Assembly: GCA_017464425.1 (NCBI GenBank)
Contig: JAFUDX010000042.1
Coordinates: 48,057-112,056 of the forward strand
DNA from: Treponema sp.
GTDB taxonomy: Bacteria; Spirochaetota; Spirochaetia; Treponematales; Treponemataceae
Length of the DNA: 64,000 bases
Direction: 5' to 3'
Both the position numbers and the translations under genes were made by a program. Positions 1 through 7,167 of the stretch are shown here, one piece after another; position 1 is the first letter of the stretch; each line of letters opens with the position of its first letter. The notes under the pieces were generated by a model. It saw nothing but the letters and a program-made list of their open reading frames with translations. It was not told the origin of the DNA and did not search any database.

Positions 1-2
1 TT

Positions 3-1100
3 GAAAGTCTCATAAAAGTTTTCCAGAAAGTAAAAGATTCTGCAAAGCCTGTCGTCGTTCATATTCACACGCAGAAAGGAAAAGGCTATAAACTTGCTGA
101 GGAAAACAAAGAAATGTGGCACTGGTGTATGCCGTTTGACCGAGAGACTGGAAAGCCGACTGTTAATTTTGGAAGCGGCGAGTCTTACTTTGCAATGACT
201 CCGAAATGGATTTTGGAGCGGGCAAAAAAAGACCCGAAATTCGTTGTGGTAACCCCTGCAATGCCGATGGCGGTCGGTCTTGGAGAAGAGGCGCGCAAAG
301 CACTTGGAAAGCAATACATTGACACAGGGATTGCAGAAGAAGCGGCGGTTGCAATCGCTTCGGGAATCGCAAAAAACGGCGGAAATCCTCTTGTCGTAAC
401 GAACATGACTTTCTTGCAGCGAGCCTACGACCAGATTTCGCAAGATGTCTGTATCAATAAAATGCCTGTTACGATGCTTATGAACTACAGTTCTTTTGAC
501 GGTCTTACGGATGTGACCCATCTGGGCATTTTCGGACTTGCCGCCTTTGCGAATATTCCTGAACTTGTCGTCCTTTGCCCAACGAGCGCAGAAGAATATC
601 AGAATATGCTTGACTGGAGCATTGAGCAGAAAGAGCATCCTGTTTTGATTTTGATTCCAGGAAATGCCGTTTCGCACAGAGAAGCCGACAAGGATTTTTC
701 AAAACTCAACGCTTACAAAGTCGAGCAAAAAGGAGAAAAACTTGCAATCATCGCACTCGGCGATTTTTATCAGCGGGGCGAAGAATTGGCAAAATCCGTA
801 AAAGAAACGCTGGGCTTCACTCCAACTTTGATAAATCCACGATTTGCCTCAGGCTTGGACACAGAGCTTTTGGAAAATCTCAAAAAAGACCATTCGCTCA
901 TCGTCACTTTGGAAGACGGAATTTTAAGCGGAGGTTTTGGCGAGAAAATCGCTTCGTTCTACGGAGCAAGTGAGATGAAGGTAAAAAATTATGGTCTCGA
1001 AAAGAAATTTTATGACCGTTACAATCCAGAAGACTTATTGGCATCTCTCGGCATGACGACAGAACAGATGACAAGCGAAGTAAAAAAGATTTTAGGATAA
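3..1100 (+). CDS. DXS-like thiamine-diphosphate enzyme, 5' end cut off
   Basis: The 365 visible residues are the C-terminal part of a 1-deoxy-D-xylulose-5-phosphate synthase/transketolase-type protein; the reading frame is open from the window edge. It holds the KGKGY...AE...WH stretch that ends the DXS N-terminal domain, the GIAEE segment at the place of the catalytic Glu (GIAEQH in DXS), the strongly DXS-like FLQRAYDQ, and a transketolase C-terminal domain. By family it would condense pyruvate with glyceraldehyde-3-phosphate for isoprenoid and thiamine synthesis. Oddity: the canonical DRAGxVGxDGxTH segment reads NYSSFDGLTDVTH, without the DRAG residues, so it may be a divergent paralog with another acceptor. 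A flavodoxin follows 22 bases downstream with its own AAAGGAGG site. Confidence 0.8.
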   Translation, partial: ESLIKVFQKVKDSAKPVVVHIHTQKGKGYKLAEENKEMWHWCMPFDRETGKPTVNFGSGESYFAMTPKWILERAKKDPKFVVVTPAMPMAVGLGEEARKALGKQYIDTGIAEEAAVAIASGIAKNGGNPLVVTNMTFLQRAYDQISQDVCINKMPVTMLMNYSSFDGLTDVTHLGIFGLAAFANIPELVVLCPTSAEEYQNMLDWSIEQKEHPVLILIPGNAVSHREADKDFSKLNAYKVEQKGEKLAIIALGDFYQRGEELAKSVKETLGFTPTLINPRFASGLDTELLENLKKDHSLIVTLEDGILSGGFGEKIASFYGASEMKVKNYGLEKKFYDRYNPEDLLASLGMTTEQMTSEVKKILG

Positions 1101-1122
1101 CGAGCAAAGGAGGAAAATTTTT

Positions 1123-1638
1123 ATGACGACTTTAATCGCATATTTTTCACACACGGGGGAAAACTATTTCGGCGGTGCAATCCGCAACATCTCAAAAGGC
1201 AATACCGCAGTCGTGGCAGAATTCGTGCAGAAAGCGACTGGCGGTGATTTGTTTGAAATTCAGACCGTAAAAGAATATCCCGTAAATTACAAAGAATGTA
1301 CCGAAGTCGCGGCGGCTGAGGGTAGGGTAGGGGAGCGACCAGAACTGAAAGGCACGCTCCCAAACATCGCCGACTACGATACGATTGTGCTCGGTTATCC
1401 GTGCTGGTGGGGAACCATGCCGCAGGCGGTCTTCACTTTCCTTGAAAGCGCGGATTTTAGCGGAAAGAAAATCCTGCCATTTTGTACGCACGAAGGAAGC
1501 GGCATGGGGCGGAGCGAAAGCGACATCAAAAAACTCTGCCCAAAGGCGACGGTGGCGAAAGGGCTTGCAGTAAATGGCTCGTCATGTAACAACGCGGAAG
1601 CGAGCGTGAAGAAGTGGCTTTCAGCAAACGGATTGTAA
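1123..1638 (+). CDS. Flavodoxin-family protein (cytoplasmic)
   Basis: 171 residues with the flavodoxin fold signature: an N-terminal beta strand followed by an FMN phosphate loop (AYFSHTGENY), a central GYPCWWGTMP loop at about 90-99 that would contact the flavin ring, and a conserved CTHEGSG segment near 125. This matches the flavodoxin_4 type, FMN-binding electron carriers or quinone/NAD(P)H reductases. No signal peptide. The start is fixed by AAAGGAGG seven bases upstream. A close relative with a signal peptide lies at 3753-4322, so the region holds a flavodoxin pair. Its redox partner cannot be told from sequence. Confidence 0.85.
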   Translation: MTTLIAYFSHTGENYFGGAIRNISKGNTAVVAEFVQKATGGDLFEIQTVKEYPVNYKECTEVAAAEGRVGERPELKGTLPNIADYDTIVLGYPCWWGTMPQAVFTFLESADFSGKKILPFCTHEGSGMGRSESDIKKLCPKATVAKGLAVNGSSCNNAEASVKKWLSANGL

Positions 1639-1644
1639 AAAAAA

Positions 1645-1874
1645 TGTCACACGGAAATGCTTGTTTGGGCAGTTGGTGCTAACGCAACGCGGCTAACGTA
1701 GGGAGACGGTCGCCGTATGCGAAAAAACTTGCGAGGCAAGTTTTTAGGCGAGTCTCCGAGAAGCTATGCTTCGAAGGCGTACGCTGTGGGGAAGTTACAA
1801 AGTGAGGGCGTTAAAGTAACGCCGAAAACGCATGGCGTTAGCCTGAACAGCGTTAGCGAATGCTCCGTGTGACA
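1645..1874. repeat. Composite element with TGTCACACGGA terminal inverted repeats
   Basis: A 230-base non-coding block bounded by perfect 11-base inverted repeats (TGTCACACGGA at 1645-1655, TCCGTGTGACA at 1864-1874). It contains several smaller palindromes, including the copy described at 1697-1779. The ends match the ends of the smaller elements at 43468 and 48635 and the half-element at 2566. Terminal inverted repeats without a transposase gene suggest a MITE-like or REP/BIME-like element. With the repeat at 1881-1962 it fills the 338-base gap between genes. Confidence 0.65.
1697..1779 (+). repeat. Dispersed repeat family R4, copy 1
   Basis: A run of small palindromes built around ACTTGCGAGGCAAGT (stem CTTGC/GCAAG), GGCGAGTCTCCGAG and GCTATGCTTCGAAGG. 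A near-identical copy lies at 63291-63375. The differences between copies (AGAAGC..GCTTCG here, AGCAGC..GCTGCG there) are paired, which conserves the hairpin stem. Confidence 0.65.
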
Positions 1875-1880
1875 ATATTA

Positions 1881-1962
1881 GGGGGTACGGGGGCGAAGCC
1901 CCTGTAGAGAGGGTAGCGGAAAACGCGTAAGCGGTTGGAGCGAGGGGGAGACTTCCCCCCTA
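1881..1962 (+). repeat. Dispersed repeat family R2, copy A
   Basis: GC-rich repeat with the core GGTAGCGGAAAAC, a short variable arm, TTGGAGCGAGGGGGAG and a closing ACTTCCCCC. Same-orientation copies lie at 21219-21323 and 43555-43632. GGGGGAG pairs with CTTCCCC to form a hairpin. It ends 15 bases before the acetyltransferase start codon, so it may lie in that gene's leader. Confidence 0.65.
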
Positions 1963-1976
1963 CAAAAGGAGCAGTT

Positions 1977-2561
1977 ATGGACTACGAAAAAGGACCGGTG
2001 TATAAACTGATGGATGAGGGCGGCCCGACTGATGTTCGAGAGCCGTATTTTAAGGAAGCGGTTGACGAAATGATGCGGGCCAGGACGCTCTGTGCAAAGG
2101 CGAACGCAAAACTGCCAAACGACCCGAGTTATGTTTCTGATTTGGAAGAATTGTTCGGGCGGTCGCTTGACGGAGTGCGCATTTTAACACCGTTTATCTG
2201 CGACTTTGGAAACCGCGTGAAATTCGGAAAAAATGTGTTCATCAATCATTCGGCGATTTTGAGCGCGTCGGGCGGAATTGAGTTTGAGGACGGCGTTTCG
2301 CTTGCTCCCGGATGTCGAATCGCGACAATCAACCATGACTTTAACGAGCGGCACACAAAATACACCTACGGCAAGGTCACGATTAAGAAAAATGCATGGC
2401 TCGGCATGGGCGTGACGGTCTGCCCTGGTGTAACGATTGGCGCGTATGCGGTGGTTGCGGCGGGAGCTGTGGTGACAAAAGATGTGCCCGATTATGCGGT
2501 GGTGGGCGGAGTGCCTGCAAAAGTGATTAAAATGCAAGACCCGAATGAACAAAAAGAATAA
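1977..2561 (+). CDS. Maltose/galactoside O-acetyltransferase family protein
   Basis: 194 residues. An N-terminal helical region of about 60 residues is followed by left-handed beta-helix hexapeptide turns (GNRVKFGKNVFINHSAIL..., GKVTIKKNAWLGMGVTVCPGVTIGAYAVV) and the closing VVGGVPAKVIK typical of LacA/Maa-type acetyltransferases. ATINHDF carries the His expected to act as base. The family moves acetyl from acetyl-CoA to sugar hydroxyls as a cytoplasmic trimer. The frame is open upstream to 1935, but that extension lies in repeat R2; the ATG at 1977 follows AAAGGAGC at normal distance. Confidence 0.85.
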   Translation: MDYEKGPVYKLMDEGGPTDVREPYFKEAVDEMMRARTLCAKANAKLPNDPSYVSDLEELFGRSLDGVRILTPFICDFGNRVKFGKNVFINHSAILSASGGIEFEDGVSLAPGCRIATINHDFNERHTKYTYGKVTIKKNAWLGMGVTVCPGVTIGAYAVVAAGAVVTKDVPDYAVVGGVPAKVIKMQDPNEQKE

Positions 2562-2565
2562 AAAA

Positions 2566-2599
2566 TGTCACACGGATTGGATTTTGCTTGCGCAAAATC
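2566..2599. repeat. R1 half-element
   Basis: Begins TGTCACACGGATT (2566-2578) and continues into an 8-bp stem hairpin GATTTTGC/GCAAAATC (2580-2599). This is one arm of the larger element found whole at 43468-43549 and 48635-48717. It lies directly after the acetyltransferase stop and just before the AAAAGGAGGAG site of the next gene. Confidence 0.6.
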
Positions 2600-2621
2600 A
2601 TAAAAAAGGAGGAGAATTCCC

Positions 2622-3614
2622 ATGAAGAAATTTTTTGCAGTGCTTTTGCTCTGTGGTGCGGCTTTTGTGTTTGCCAAGCCGAACCAAAAAGCGGCGAGTT
2701 ACAAAACGCATGAAACGAACGATAAAAACGCCCCTGTCGTGTATTTTATCCGCGACATAACGCCCGAAGCGTTGGTCAAAGTGTACAAGGCGACTGGCTA
2801 CAAGGCAAGCGGAAAAACAGGCGTGAAAGTCAGCACGGGCGAAAGCGAAAATTCAAACTACCTGCGTCCCGCGCTCATCAAAAATTTGGTGAAGGACGAA
2901 CTGAATGCGACGATTGTTGAATGCAATACGGCATACGGCGGCGGGCGGAGCAACAACATCGACCACATGAAAATCGCAAAAGACCACGGATTTTTGGATG
3001 TGGCGAACGGCTTTGACTTGCAGGACGCGGACGGCTACATGACGATTCCCGTAAAGGGCGGCGAGCGGCTTACGGAAAATTATGTCGGCTCGCACTTCAA
3101 AAATTACAACACTTACTTGATTCTCTCGCACTTTAAAGGGCACGCGATGGGCGGCTTTGGCGGCGCGATTAAAAATCTTTCGATTGGATTTGCAAGCGGC
3201 ATGAGCGTTGAAAAATCGGGCAAGGTGCAGATTCATTCGGGCGGAAACCGAACAAAAGGAAGCATTATGGGTCAGCAGGACGCATTTTTGGAAAGCATGG
3301 CGGAGGCGGCAAAGTCCGTGTGCGATTACATGCAAGGCGGAAAAGGCATTGTCTGCGTGAATGTGATGAACCGCCTTTCCGTGGACTGCGACTGCGATTC
3401 AAACCCCGCCGAGCCTGACATGCACGACATCGGCATTCTTGCAAGCCTAGACCCAGTTGCGCTTGACCAGGCATGTGTTGATTTAATCTACACTGCAAAG
3501 GACGGCGGAAGCGTGGTTGAGCGCATTGAAAGCCGGAACGGTATTCATACGCTGGAGCATGCGGCAAAAATCGGCTTTGGCTCGCGGAACTACAGATTGG
3601 TTGAAATAAAATAA
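2622..3614 (+). CDS. Exported DUF362 domain protein
   Basis: 330 residues. Residues 1-18 are a typical signal peptide (MKKFFAVLLLCGAAFVFA, cleavage after AxA-like FAK), so the product is probably periplasmic. The rest is a DUF362 domain: GVKVSTGE near 66, SHFKGHAMGGFGGAIKNLSIGFASG near 169, a small cysteine group (VDCDCDS near 253), and the closing ASLDPVALDQACVDLIY. Many DUF362 proteins also carry a ferredoxin-type 4Fe-4S domain; here the family's cysteine clusters are absent. Placement between two flavodoxins suggests a redox role, but this is inference. Start set by AAAAAGGAGGAG. Confidence 0.8.
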   Translation: MKKFFAVLLLCGAAFVFAKPNQKAASYKTHETNDKNAPVVYFIRDITPEALVKVYKATGYKASGKTGVKVSTGESENSNYLRPALIKNLVKDELNATIVECNTAYGGGRSNNIDHMKIAKDHGFLDVANGFDLQDADGYMTIPVKGGERLTENYVGSHFKNYNTYLILSHFKGHAMGGFGGAIKNLSIGFASGMSVEKSGKVQIHSGGNRTKGSIMGQQDAFLESMAEAAKSVCDYMQGGKGIVCVNVMNRLSVDCDCDSNPAEPDMHDIGILASLDPVALDQACVDLIYTAKDGGSVVERIESRNGIHTLEHAAKIGFGSRNYRLVEIK

Positions 3615-3615
3615 A

Positions 3616-3727
3616 TGCGCAAGGGATTGTAGTGGCGCGAAGCGTTCCGTAGCGAAGCGAAGGAATGGAGTGCGGTTAGCACGGAACCACGCAAAGCCCG
3701 ACCCCCGCGGATGCGGGGGATGCGCCC
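3616..3727 (+). repeat. Dispersed repeat family R3, copy A
   Basis: Palindromic GC-rich repeat: GCGAAGCGTTCCGTAGCGAAGC, GAAGGAATGGAG, GCGGTTAGCACGGAACC, CCCCCGCGGATGCGGGGG. A copy in the opposite orientation is at 22744-22852. The last hairpin (CCCCCGC/GCGGGGG) could stop or stabilise the DUF362 transcript, but no T-run follows. Confidence 0.65.
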
Positions 3728-3752
3728 AAAATAAATTTTTATGGAGGAACAT

Positions 3753-4322
3753 ATGAAAATCAAATCAGTTTTGGCGGCGGCGATGGTCGCTCTTATGACG
3801 GTTGGCACGGCACAGGCTAAATCACTTGTCGTGTATTTTAGCCGCGCGGACGAAAATTATTCGGTCGGCACGATTACTGAAGGCAACACGGCGATTTTGG
3901 CGAAGATGATTGCCCAGAAGACAGGTGCGGACAGTTTTGAAATTGTTCCCGAAAAGGCGTACCCGAAAAATTACCGCGAATGCACCGATGTTGCAAAGGA
4001 CGAGCAGAAGAAAAACGCGCGCCCGGCATACAAGGGCGACATCGACACGGCTCCCTACGACACGATTTATCTTGGCTACCCGATTTGGTGGGGAGACCTG
4101 CCGATGGTGGTGTACACCTTCCTTGAAAAGCACGACCTGAACGGAAAGACGATTGTTCCCTTCTGCACGCATGAGGGAAGCGGCGTTTCTGGAACTGACA
4201 GCTCGCTTAAAAAAATGTACAAGGGCGCAACGGTGAAAAAGGCACTTGCCATGCGCGGCTCTACGGCACAGAACAAGCGAAAAGAAGCGGAAAAATCGCT
4301 TGACGAATGGCTTACTAAATAG
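3753..4322 (+). CDS. Flavodoxin-family protein with signal peptide
   Basis: 189 residues. Residues 1-22 (MKIKSVLAAAMVALMTVGTAQA) form a clear Sec signal peptide with an A-Q-A cleavage site; the mature part starts KSLVVYFSRADENY, the flavodoxin FMN loop. It keeps the GYPIWWGDLP and CTHEGSG segments of its neighbour at 1123-1638, so the two are likely paralogs in different compartments. Flavodoxins are normally cytoplasmic; an exported one would need FMN loaded outside or folding before Tat-type export, and no twin-arginine motif is present. The ATG at 3753 is preferred over 3741 because TGGAGGA is placed for it and the signal peptide starts there. Confidence 0.85.
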   Translation: MKIKSVLAAAMVALMTVGTAQAKSLVVYFSRADENYSVGTITEGNTAILAKMIAQKTGADSFEIVPEKAYPKNYRECTDVAKDEQKKNARPAYKGDIDTAPYDTIYLGYPIWWGDLPMVVYTFLEKHDLNGKTIVPFCTHEGSGVSGTDSSLKKMYKGATVKKALAMRGSTAQNKRKEAEKSLDEWLTK

Positions 4323-4379
4323 AAAAAAATAAAAAAACACGGAATTTTGAAAAAAATGCAAAATTTTTGAAGAAAACGC

Positions 4380-4407
4380 TTGCATTCTACCAAATGTGTG
4401 CTATTAT
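4380..4407 (+). promoter_or_regulatory. Sigma70-type promoter of the 4.4-kb RNA
   Basis: TTGCAT (4380-4385), a 16-base spacer and TATTAT (4402-4407) precede a segment with no convincing ORF. Predicted transcription start is near 4414. Confidence 0.55.
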
Positions 4408-4413
4408 TAAATT

Positions 4414-4614
4414 GTAGTGAGGAGCGAGATGAGGACGCACACCGGCTGCACGATAGGAGGCGTAATGCAATTTCCGACAAAAAGATCTGACTCCTCAGGG
4501 GTCTTGTAATTACATTCACTCCACCTGCGGATAAGCAGGGCTTCATTAATTGCCCTTCACATGGTTGAAGAGAGGCAAACTATAAACCGCCAAAAGCTGG
4601 CGGTTTTCTTTTTT
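4414..4614 (+). ncRNA. Candidate structured small RNA, about 200 nt
   Basis: The segment runs from a promoter to an intrinsic terminator and contains several hairpins: GACTCC-tca-GGGGTC (4489-4503), CCTGC-ggataa-GCAGG (4524-4539), CTTCA-catggt-TGAAG (4555-4570) and the terminator. A longer stem joins GTAAU and CAA near 4462-4470 with UUG and AUUAC near 4504-4512, enclosing the first hairpin. It does not resemble 4.5S, RNase P, tmRNA or a riboswitch I recognise. Length and autonomous unit would suit a 6S-type RNA, but I could not fit the long 6S rod with a central bubble, so the class is left open. Confidence 0.5.
4584..4614 (+). terminator. Intrinsic terminator of the 4.4-kb RNA
   Basis: AAACCGCC / GGCGGTTT stem of 8 bp (4584-4591 and 4599-4606) with a 7-base loop, followed by TTCTTTTTT. 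It is the clearest rho-independent terminator in the window. Confidence 0.85.
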
Positions 4615-4625
4615 ATGGGGGCAGT

Positions 4626-4779
4626 ATGTGCAAAAAATGCGGAACTGGTACGCGACAAAGAGCGGGCGAATTTCTGCGATTATTTTTCGGTGAATCGTGC
4701 GATTGGCGGCGGCGCAGGGAGTGGAGCGAGCAAGGCAGAAAGTGCGCGGAATGCGTTTGCGGCGTTGTTCGGCTCGTGA
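4626..4779 (+). pseudogene. Frameshifted small zinc-ribbon-type protein
   Basis: The ATG at 4626 encodes MCKKCG, a typical start of small bacterial CxxC proteins. The following sequence makes sense only in the next frame, which reads ELVRDKERANFCDYFSVN, a Gly/Ala-rich linker and ARNAFAALFGS before the stop at 4777-4779. FCDYF and the FxxLFG end resemble small CxxC-containing proteins I associate with many genomes. I infer one ancestral gene broken by a frameshift near 4640. The alternative is an unrelated short ORF. Confidence 0.4.
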
Positions 4780-4861
4780 AGAAAGGAAGGTGATTTTTAT
4801 GAAAAAGAAATTAAGTTACTAACTTAATGTTTTCTCGTCTGCGCTCCACTATAATGGTTGT

Positions 4862-5086
4862 ATGACACATGATGTGATTACTCCCGTTCTTATTGAAAGC
4901 AAAATTTTTCTCATTCGTGGCAAGCAAGTTATGATTGACCGTGACTTGGCGGAATTGTACGGCGTGGAAACGAAAGTTATCAACCAAGCGGTAAAACGAA
5001 ATTTGGAGCGGTTCCCCGAAGAATTCCGTTTTCAACTGACAGAAGACGAAATGGATGAACTGGTCACAGATTGTGACCGGTTGTAG
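4862..5086 (+). pseudogene. Truncated ORF6N-domain DNA-binding protein
   Basis: 74 residues containing the start of an ORF6N domain: [25 protein letters not shown] followed by [20 protein letters not shown]. Family members usually continue for another 60-200 residues; here the frame ends at TAG after VTDCDRL, so this is a remnant or a minimal version. No ribosome binding site; TATAAT at 4850-4855 ends 6 nt before the ATG. A TTAAGTT-act-AACTTAA inverted repeat (4811-4827) just upstream could be an operator. A seven-codon reading frame MKKKLSY with a good ribosome binding site starts at 4800. Confidence 0.6.
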
Positions 5087-5107
5087 CACAAAAAGGAGTG
5101 TATAGTT

Positions 5108-5488
5108 ATGGAAGAAAAACAGGAAATTGACTTTTCAAATGTTGTCATTACTCCGCTTGAAAAATGGGTGGATGTGAGCCTTAAATTAGATGAGACTGTT
5201 ATAAAATATCTGAATGAATTGGCATATCGTACGAATCAGAGTGTGGATAATGTGCTTGCTCACATTCTGACGGATGCGATGTCCGAACACTTGGATATTT
5301 CTGTTCTGAGTGCGGAATCTTTGAAACGGTCGGGGGAATTGAACGGGCATATCTTACTCATGGAAAACGGCGAGCCTGTCGCACGATTAGAAATGCTGAA
5401 ATCAGGCAAGAAAGAACTTTTTGAAGAGATTGCGGTCGTGCCAGTGAAAGATGGTGCAGTGCCTGTGGAAGAAAAATGCGCGGGGTGA
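5108..5488 (+). CDS. Small hypothetical protein, antitoxin-like
   Basis: 126 residues, no signal peptide or membrane segment. The segment WVDVSLKLDETVIKYLNELAYRTNQSVDNVLAHILTDAM (about 17-55) looks like a ribbon-helix-helix unit, a beta strand followed by two amphipathic helices, as in antitoxins and small repressors. The C-terminal half is acidic. An AAAAAGGAG site sets the start. The neighbour is the truncated ORF6N gene, 21 bases upstream. I do not recognise a named family. Confidence 0.5.
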   Translation: MEEKQEIDFSNVVITPLEKWVDVSLKLDETVIKYLNELAYRTNQSVDNVLAHILTDAMSEHLDISVLSAESLKRSGELNGHILLMENGEPVARLEMLKSGKKELFEEIAVVPVKDGAVPVEEKCAG

Positions 5489-5619
5489 TTTTAGGGGAAT
5501 ACGATTTGTAATTGGAAAACAATGTAGAATTCTCACAAAATGGTGTATACTAAGGAAACACTGAATAAATCTCAATGAGAATTTTTCTGTGTTGCCCGTG
5601 ATGGCAAGGAGATTACCCT

Positions 5620-5976
5620 ATGACCAAAGTGTACTGTTACGACCGTTGTTCGACCTGCAAAAAAACACTTGCTTGGCTTGACGCGAGCGGCGTGAAATAT
5701 GAGAAAATCGACATAAAAGGCGACCACCCCAACGAGACTACATTACGCGAGTTGCATAAAAAATCGGGCTTGCCGCTCAAAAAATTCTTCAACACGAGCG
5801 GAATGCTGTACCGAGAACTGGAACTTTCGGCGAAAGTCCCGACTATGAGCGAGGACGAGCAATTCAAGCTGCTTGCAAGTGACGGAATGCTTGTGAAGCG
5901 ACCGATTCTTGTGACGGACAGTGCAGTGTGCGTGGGGTTCAAGGAAGTGGAGTGGGGCGAGGTGGTGAAGAAATGA
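5620..5976 (+). CDS. Spx/ArsC-family protein
   Basis: 118 residues, the usual length. The CSTC motif (residues 9-12, within DRCSTCKKTLAWL) is the N-terminal redox pair of the family, and LVKRPILVTD near 94 carries the conserved Arg-Pro of ArsC/Spx. Members include glutaredoxin-dependent arsenate reductases and YusI/Spx-like proteins. Without an arsenic-resistance neighbourhood a generic redox or regulatory role is more likely. TGTATACT at 5548-5555 is a probable extended -10 and AAGGAGA precedes the ATG. The stop overlaps the next start (ATGA). Confidence 0.8.
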   Translation: MTKVYCYDRCSTCKKTLAWLDASGVKYEKIDIKGDHPNETTLRELHKKSGLPLKKFFNTSGMLYRELELSAKVPTMSEDEQFKLLASDGMLVKRPILVTDSAVCVGFKEVEWGEVVKK

Positions 5977-6494
5977 AAATCCTTATTGTAATCGATATGC
6001 AGAATGATTTTATTGACGGCTCGCTCGGCACGAAAGAGGCGGTGGCGATTGTTCCGAATGTGGCGGCGAAGGTGGAGTCGGCGCGGGAGGCGGGGAGTGA
6101 GGTGATTTTTACGCGCGACACCCATTCTGAGGGCTACCTTGACACGCAGGAGGGAAAGAATCTTCCCGTCGTGCATTGCGTGAAGGGTACGGCGGGCTGG
6201 CAGATTTCTTCGGCACTTGATGTGGGCGGCTCAAAGGTGATTGACAAGCCTTCGTTCGGTTCGCTGGAGCTTGCGGACTATGTGGCTTCTCTCGGAAATC
6301 GCAACTATATAGAAGAAATTGAGCTTGTGGGGCTGTGCACGGACATCTGCGTCATCAACAACGCGATGATTTTAAAGGCGCGGCTCCCCGAAGTGAAGGT
6401 CGCGGTGGATGCGGGCTGTTGCGCGGGCGTTACGCCTGAAAGCCACAAAAACGCGCTCTCTGCGATGAAGATGTGCCAGATTGAGATTCGCTAG
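5973..6494 (+). CDS. Isochorismatase/nicotinamidase-family cysteine hydrolase
   Basis: 173 residues. VIDMQNDFIDGSL at 6-18 carries the catalytic Asp, KGTAGWQI near 73 follows the expected Lys region, and VGLCTDICVINNA near 120 carries the nucleophilic Cys with its cis-peptide loop. This cluster fits nicotinamidase-like members that turn nicotinamide into nicotinate for NAD recycling. The frame extends upstream, but the ATG at 5973 overlaps the previous stop by ATGA, which suggests translational coupling. Confidence 0.85.
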   Translation: MKILIVIDMQNDFIDGSLGTKEAVAIVPNVAAKVESAREAGSEVIFTRDTHSEGYLDTQEGKNLPVVHCVKGTAGWQISSALDVGGSKVIDKPSFGSLELADYVASLGNRNYIEEIELVGLCTDICVINNAMILKARLPEVKVAVDAGCCAGVTPESHKNALSAMKMCQIEIR

Positions 6495-6508
6495 GTTCAG
6501 GGGCGTGC

Positions 6509-7045
6509 ATGAGCAACATCGTGGTTTTGACCGGAAGCATGAAAAGGGGCGGGAATACTGACTTATTGGCGGCGGCGTTTGCGGACGGGGCGCGGCAGCA
6601 TAACGAGGTGGAAATCATTTCTGTTGCGGATTACAAGGTGAATCCGTGTATCGGGTGCAATTCGTGTTTTTCGCGGCAGGGAAACCAGTGCGTTCAGAAC
6701 GATGACATGAATCTTATCTACGAAAAGCTCAAAAAAGCCGACATGGTGGTGATTGCTTCTCCCGTCTATTTTTACGGACTGAGCGCAAAACTGAAGGCGG
6801 TTATCGACCGTTTGCACACGCCCATGCGGAATGAATTTCACATCAAACGGCTCGCGCTGATTTTGGTCGGGGCGGCGACTCTGCCCGAATTGTTCGACGC
6901 AATCCTCGTGCAGTACAAGCTTGTCCTGAATTTCTTTCATCTTGAAGATGCGTGAAAAGTCCTTGTTCGAGGCGCGAAAGACAAAGGCGATGTCCCCGAA
7001 TCCGCATTGAAAGAGGCGTTTGACTTGGGAACGATGATACGGTGA
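6509..7045 (+). pseudogene. NADPH-dependent FMN reductase with in-frame TGA
   Basis: The first 148 codons encode a flavodoxin-like FMN reductase: GSMKRGGNTD phosphate loop, the CIGCNSCF cysteine pair (52-59) and ASPVYFYGLSAKLKAVIDR. After LEDA comes TGA at 6953-6955, and translation beyond it continues the family perfectly in the same frame (KVLVRGAKDKGDVPESALKEAF...) to a second stop at 7043-7045. Relatives commonly have Gly (GGA) at this point, so a single base change explains the break. The truncated product would lack the last helix. Confidence 0.8.
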
Positions 7046-7161
7046 AAAAAGAGCTTCGTTTCGGTTTTGTAATTGTTTTGCCAGAAGTACGAGGAAAAGG
7101 CTACGGAAAAGAAATGCTTCGTGCCGTGAACTTGCGATTGAGTGCGGTTCTGGGCGCATAA
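7042..7161 (+). pseudogene. GNAT acetyltransferase fragment
   Basis: A 39-codon open stretch that reads KELRFGFVIV...EVRGKGYGKEMLRAV. The RGKGYG segment is the acetyl-CoA pyrophosphate-binding loop (motif A) of GNAT acetyltransferases. The N-terminal half and the C-terminus of a normal domain of about 140 residues are missing. It directly abuts the broken flavin reductase. Confidence 0.65.
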
Positions 7162-7167
7162 CCACTT

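Noticed and set aside
3700..3722. Intrinsic terminator from CCCCCGC/GCGGGGG in repeat R3
   Set aside because: A strong stem but no following T-run; it belongs to the dispersed repeat.
6953..6955. Recoding of TGA as Gly or selenocysteine
   Set aside because: Many genes in the window end in TGA, and no recoding hairpin is apparent. A simple nonsense mutation explains the case.
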